Of a DNA stretch of 64,000 nucleotides, positions 63,448-64,000 are shown in pieces. The notes under the pieces were generated by a model. That model had not been told where the DNA came from, did not search any database, and saw only the letters and a program-made list of their open reading frames with translations. A program made the position numbers and the translations under genes. The stretch's first letter is position 1, and every line of letters starts with the position of its first letter. The DNA comes from Prolixibacter bellariivorans ATCC BAA-1284 (GTDB lineage Bacteria > Bacteroidota > Bacteroidia > Bacteroidales > Prolixibacteraceae): contig NZ_JHXO01000011.1 of NCBI RefSeq assembly GCF_000621705.1, forward strand, positions 302,464-366,463, in the 5' to 3' direction.

Positions 63448-63624
63448 CGTGTAATTTAATTGCTTCTTAGTGCTTCAAACTGTTTTGGATATTGAATTCT
63501 ATTGCCAGGATATTACAAGAACTGTAAAGAACGCTTTGAAAATGATAAATACACTAGTTCAATGTATCCATCGAGGCAATACGATTAATATCTTTTCAGT
63601 TTAATACAGTTTGGCTGTTTTAGC
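63448..63624. other. Gap downstream of the peptide genes, no feature seen
   Basis: This convergent gap between the methyltransferase gene and peptide gene 1 shows no credible gene. A clear terminator for either side is not visible. Confidence 0.5.
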
Positions 63625-63732
63625 TTATTGCAATACTGTTCCAGCTGGACTTAGTGCAATACCTACTTGTCCGCCTTTTACAGTTGATAATTCTTCGTTA
63701 GAGAGAATTTCGAAGGTTGAGATAGATTTCAT
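63625..63732 (-). CDS. Short double-glycine leader peptide precursor 1
   Basis: A 35-residue product. Its leader of 21 residues includes FEILSNEELSTVKGG, matching the LSxxELxxxxGG pattern cut by C39-type peptidases of peptide exporters. The predicted 14-residue core is QVGIALSPAGTVLQ. The core has no Cys, Asp, Glu, Lys, Trp or Tyr. A 12-nt block (tgtttaaccatt on the minus strand, 63758-63747) precedes the ATG and is repeated before the second gene. The gene is far below usual annotation length limits. It is probably exported and processed; the function is unknown. Confidence 0.8.
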   Translation of the reverse strand: MKSISTFEILSNEELSTVKGGQVGIALSPAGTVLQ

Positions 63733-63746
63733 AACAGAGTTTATTA

Positions 63747-63758
63747 AATGGTTAAACA
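63747..63758 (-). promoter_or_regulatory. Conserved 12-nt leader block before peptide gene 1
   Basis: tgtttaaccatt ends 14 nt before the ATG and is identical to the block before peptide gene 2. It probably belongs to the duplicated 5' leader or ribosome-binding region. Confidence 0.5.
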
Positions 63759-63803
63759 ACAACTATAGGTTTAAATAAAATACAAATTAGATAATGTTAC
63801 TGC

Positions 63804-63908
63804 TTACTGCAGAACTGTGCCACCAGGAGGTAATGCAATACCTACTTGACCACCTTTAGCGGTTGACAATTCTTCTGTAGACAAAATTTCCAAATTGAGA
63901 GAATTCAT
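63804..63908 (-). CDS. Short double-glycine leader peptide precursor 2
   Basis: A 34-residue paralogue of precursor 1. The leader of 20 residues includes LEILSTEELSTAKGG and the predicted core is QVGIALPPGGTVLQ, identical to the first at 12 of 14 positions. The two genes are offset by 176 bp, which points to tandem duplication. The leader differs more than the core, so the core appears to be under selection. The peptides are encoded on the minus strand, so upstream genes of the same system would lie beyond 64000. Confidence 0.8.
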   Translation of the reverse strand: MNSLNLEILSTEELSTAKGGQVGIALPPGGTVLQ

Positions 63909-63921
63909 AACAAATGCTTTT

Positions 63922-63933
63922 AATGGTTAAACA
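63922..63933 (-). promoter_or_regulatory. Conserved 12-nt leader block before peptide gene 2
   Basis: The same tgtttaaccatt block ends 13 nt before the ATG. No consensus -7 box is visible between here and 64000, so the promoter may lie further upstream. Confidence 0.45.
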
Positions 63934-64000
63934 TGTTCCTTATTTGTTTCCTTGCATTTGTTAATACCGGAAAAGCGAAAAAGGTTACCCACTAAATCAT

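Overview
The window looks like ordinary chromosome of a Bacteroidota (Bacteroidia) bacterium, plausibly a marine or sediment Marinilabiliales-type lineage; the species cannot be named from the sequence. The signs are a TonB-dependent receptor, several -33/-7 promoters of the Bacteroidota type (TTG-N19-TAnnTTTG), Bacteroidota-specific families (DUF3822, DUF5686, DUF5362), an SGLT-galK-galT locus under a GntR/LacI-type hybrid regulator, tagaturonate epimerase UxaE, and weak Shine-Dalgarno sequences.

Layout. 1-885 is gene-poor, with a decayed reading frame and seven 41-bp tandem repeats. 886-2949 is an outer-membrane receptor with a copper-receptor-like CxxxM motif. 3289-19063 is a large hexuronate region of two divergent arms around a LacI-type regulator. 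The minus arm carries lacI, a fructuronate reductase-like SDR, a PfkB sugar kinase, a LarA-family nickel enzyme, a Gfo/Idh/MocA oxidoreductase, pdxB and gnd. The plus arm carries uxaE, uxaC, kdgK, eda and a DctPQM TRAP transporter. Together they import hexuronates and convert them to pyruvate plus glyceraldehyde-3-phosphate, or possibly through gluconate and Gnd. 19155-23246 holds galU, an acyl-CoA ligase and galM. 23365-28371 is a galactose locus (regulator, galK, galT, sodium/sugar symporter) with a shared candidate operator.

28463-38581 is housekeeping: a metallophosphatase, three tRNA-Asp genes, rsmD-DUF3822, a RecD-like helicase, a bleomycin-hydrolase-like peptidase, RNase Z, a STAS protein and ribosomal protein S1. 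38881-44177 makes nucleotide sugars (UDP-xylose synthase, rmlA, rmlC, rmlD, phosphohexomutase; no rmlB). 44251-52703 contains a membrane-bound spermidine-synthase-like protein, a DUF1080 protein, a DUF5362 protein, guaA and a large DUF5686 protein. 52704-54461 is repeat-rich, with 21-bp tandem repeats and a frameshifted IS200-like transposase flanked by REP-like repeats. 54462-63447 has a small membrane protein, a HAD protein, a second acyl-CoA ligase, an S41 protease, pnuC-nadR, cysK-cysE and a THUMP-domain rRNA methyltransferase.

The most unusual item is at the right edge. Two very short tandem genes on the minus strand (63625-63732 and 63804-63908) encode 35- and 34-residue peptides with double-glycine leaders and nearly identical 14-residue cores. 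They look like secreted peptide (RiPP or signalling) precursors. Any export or modification genes would lie beyond 64000.
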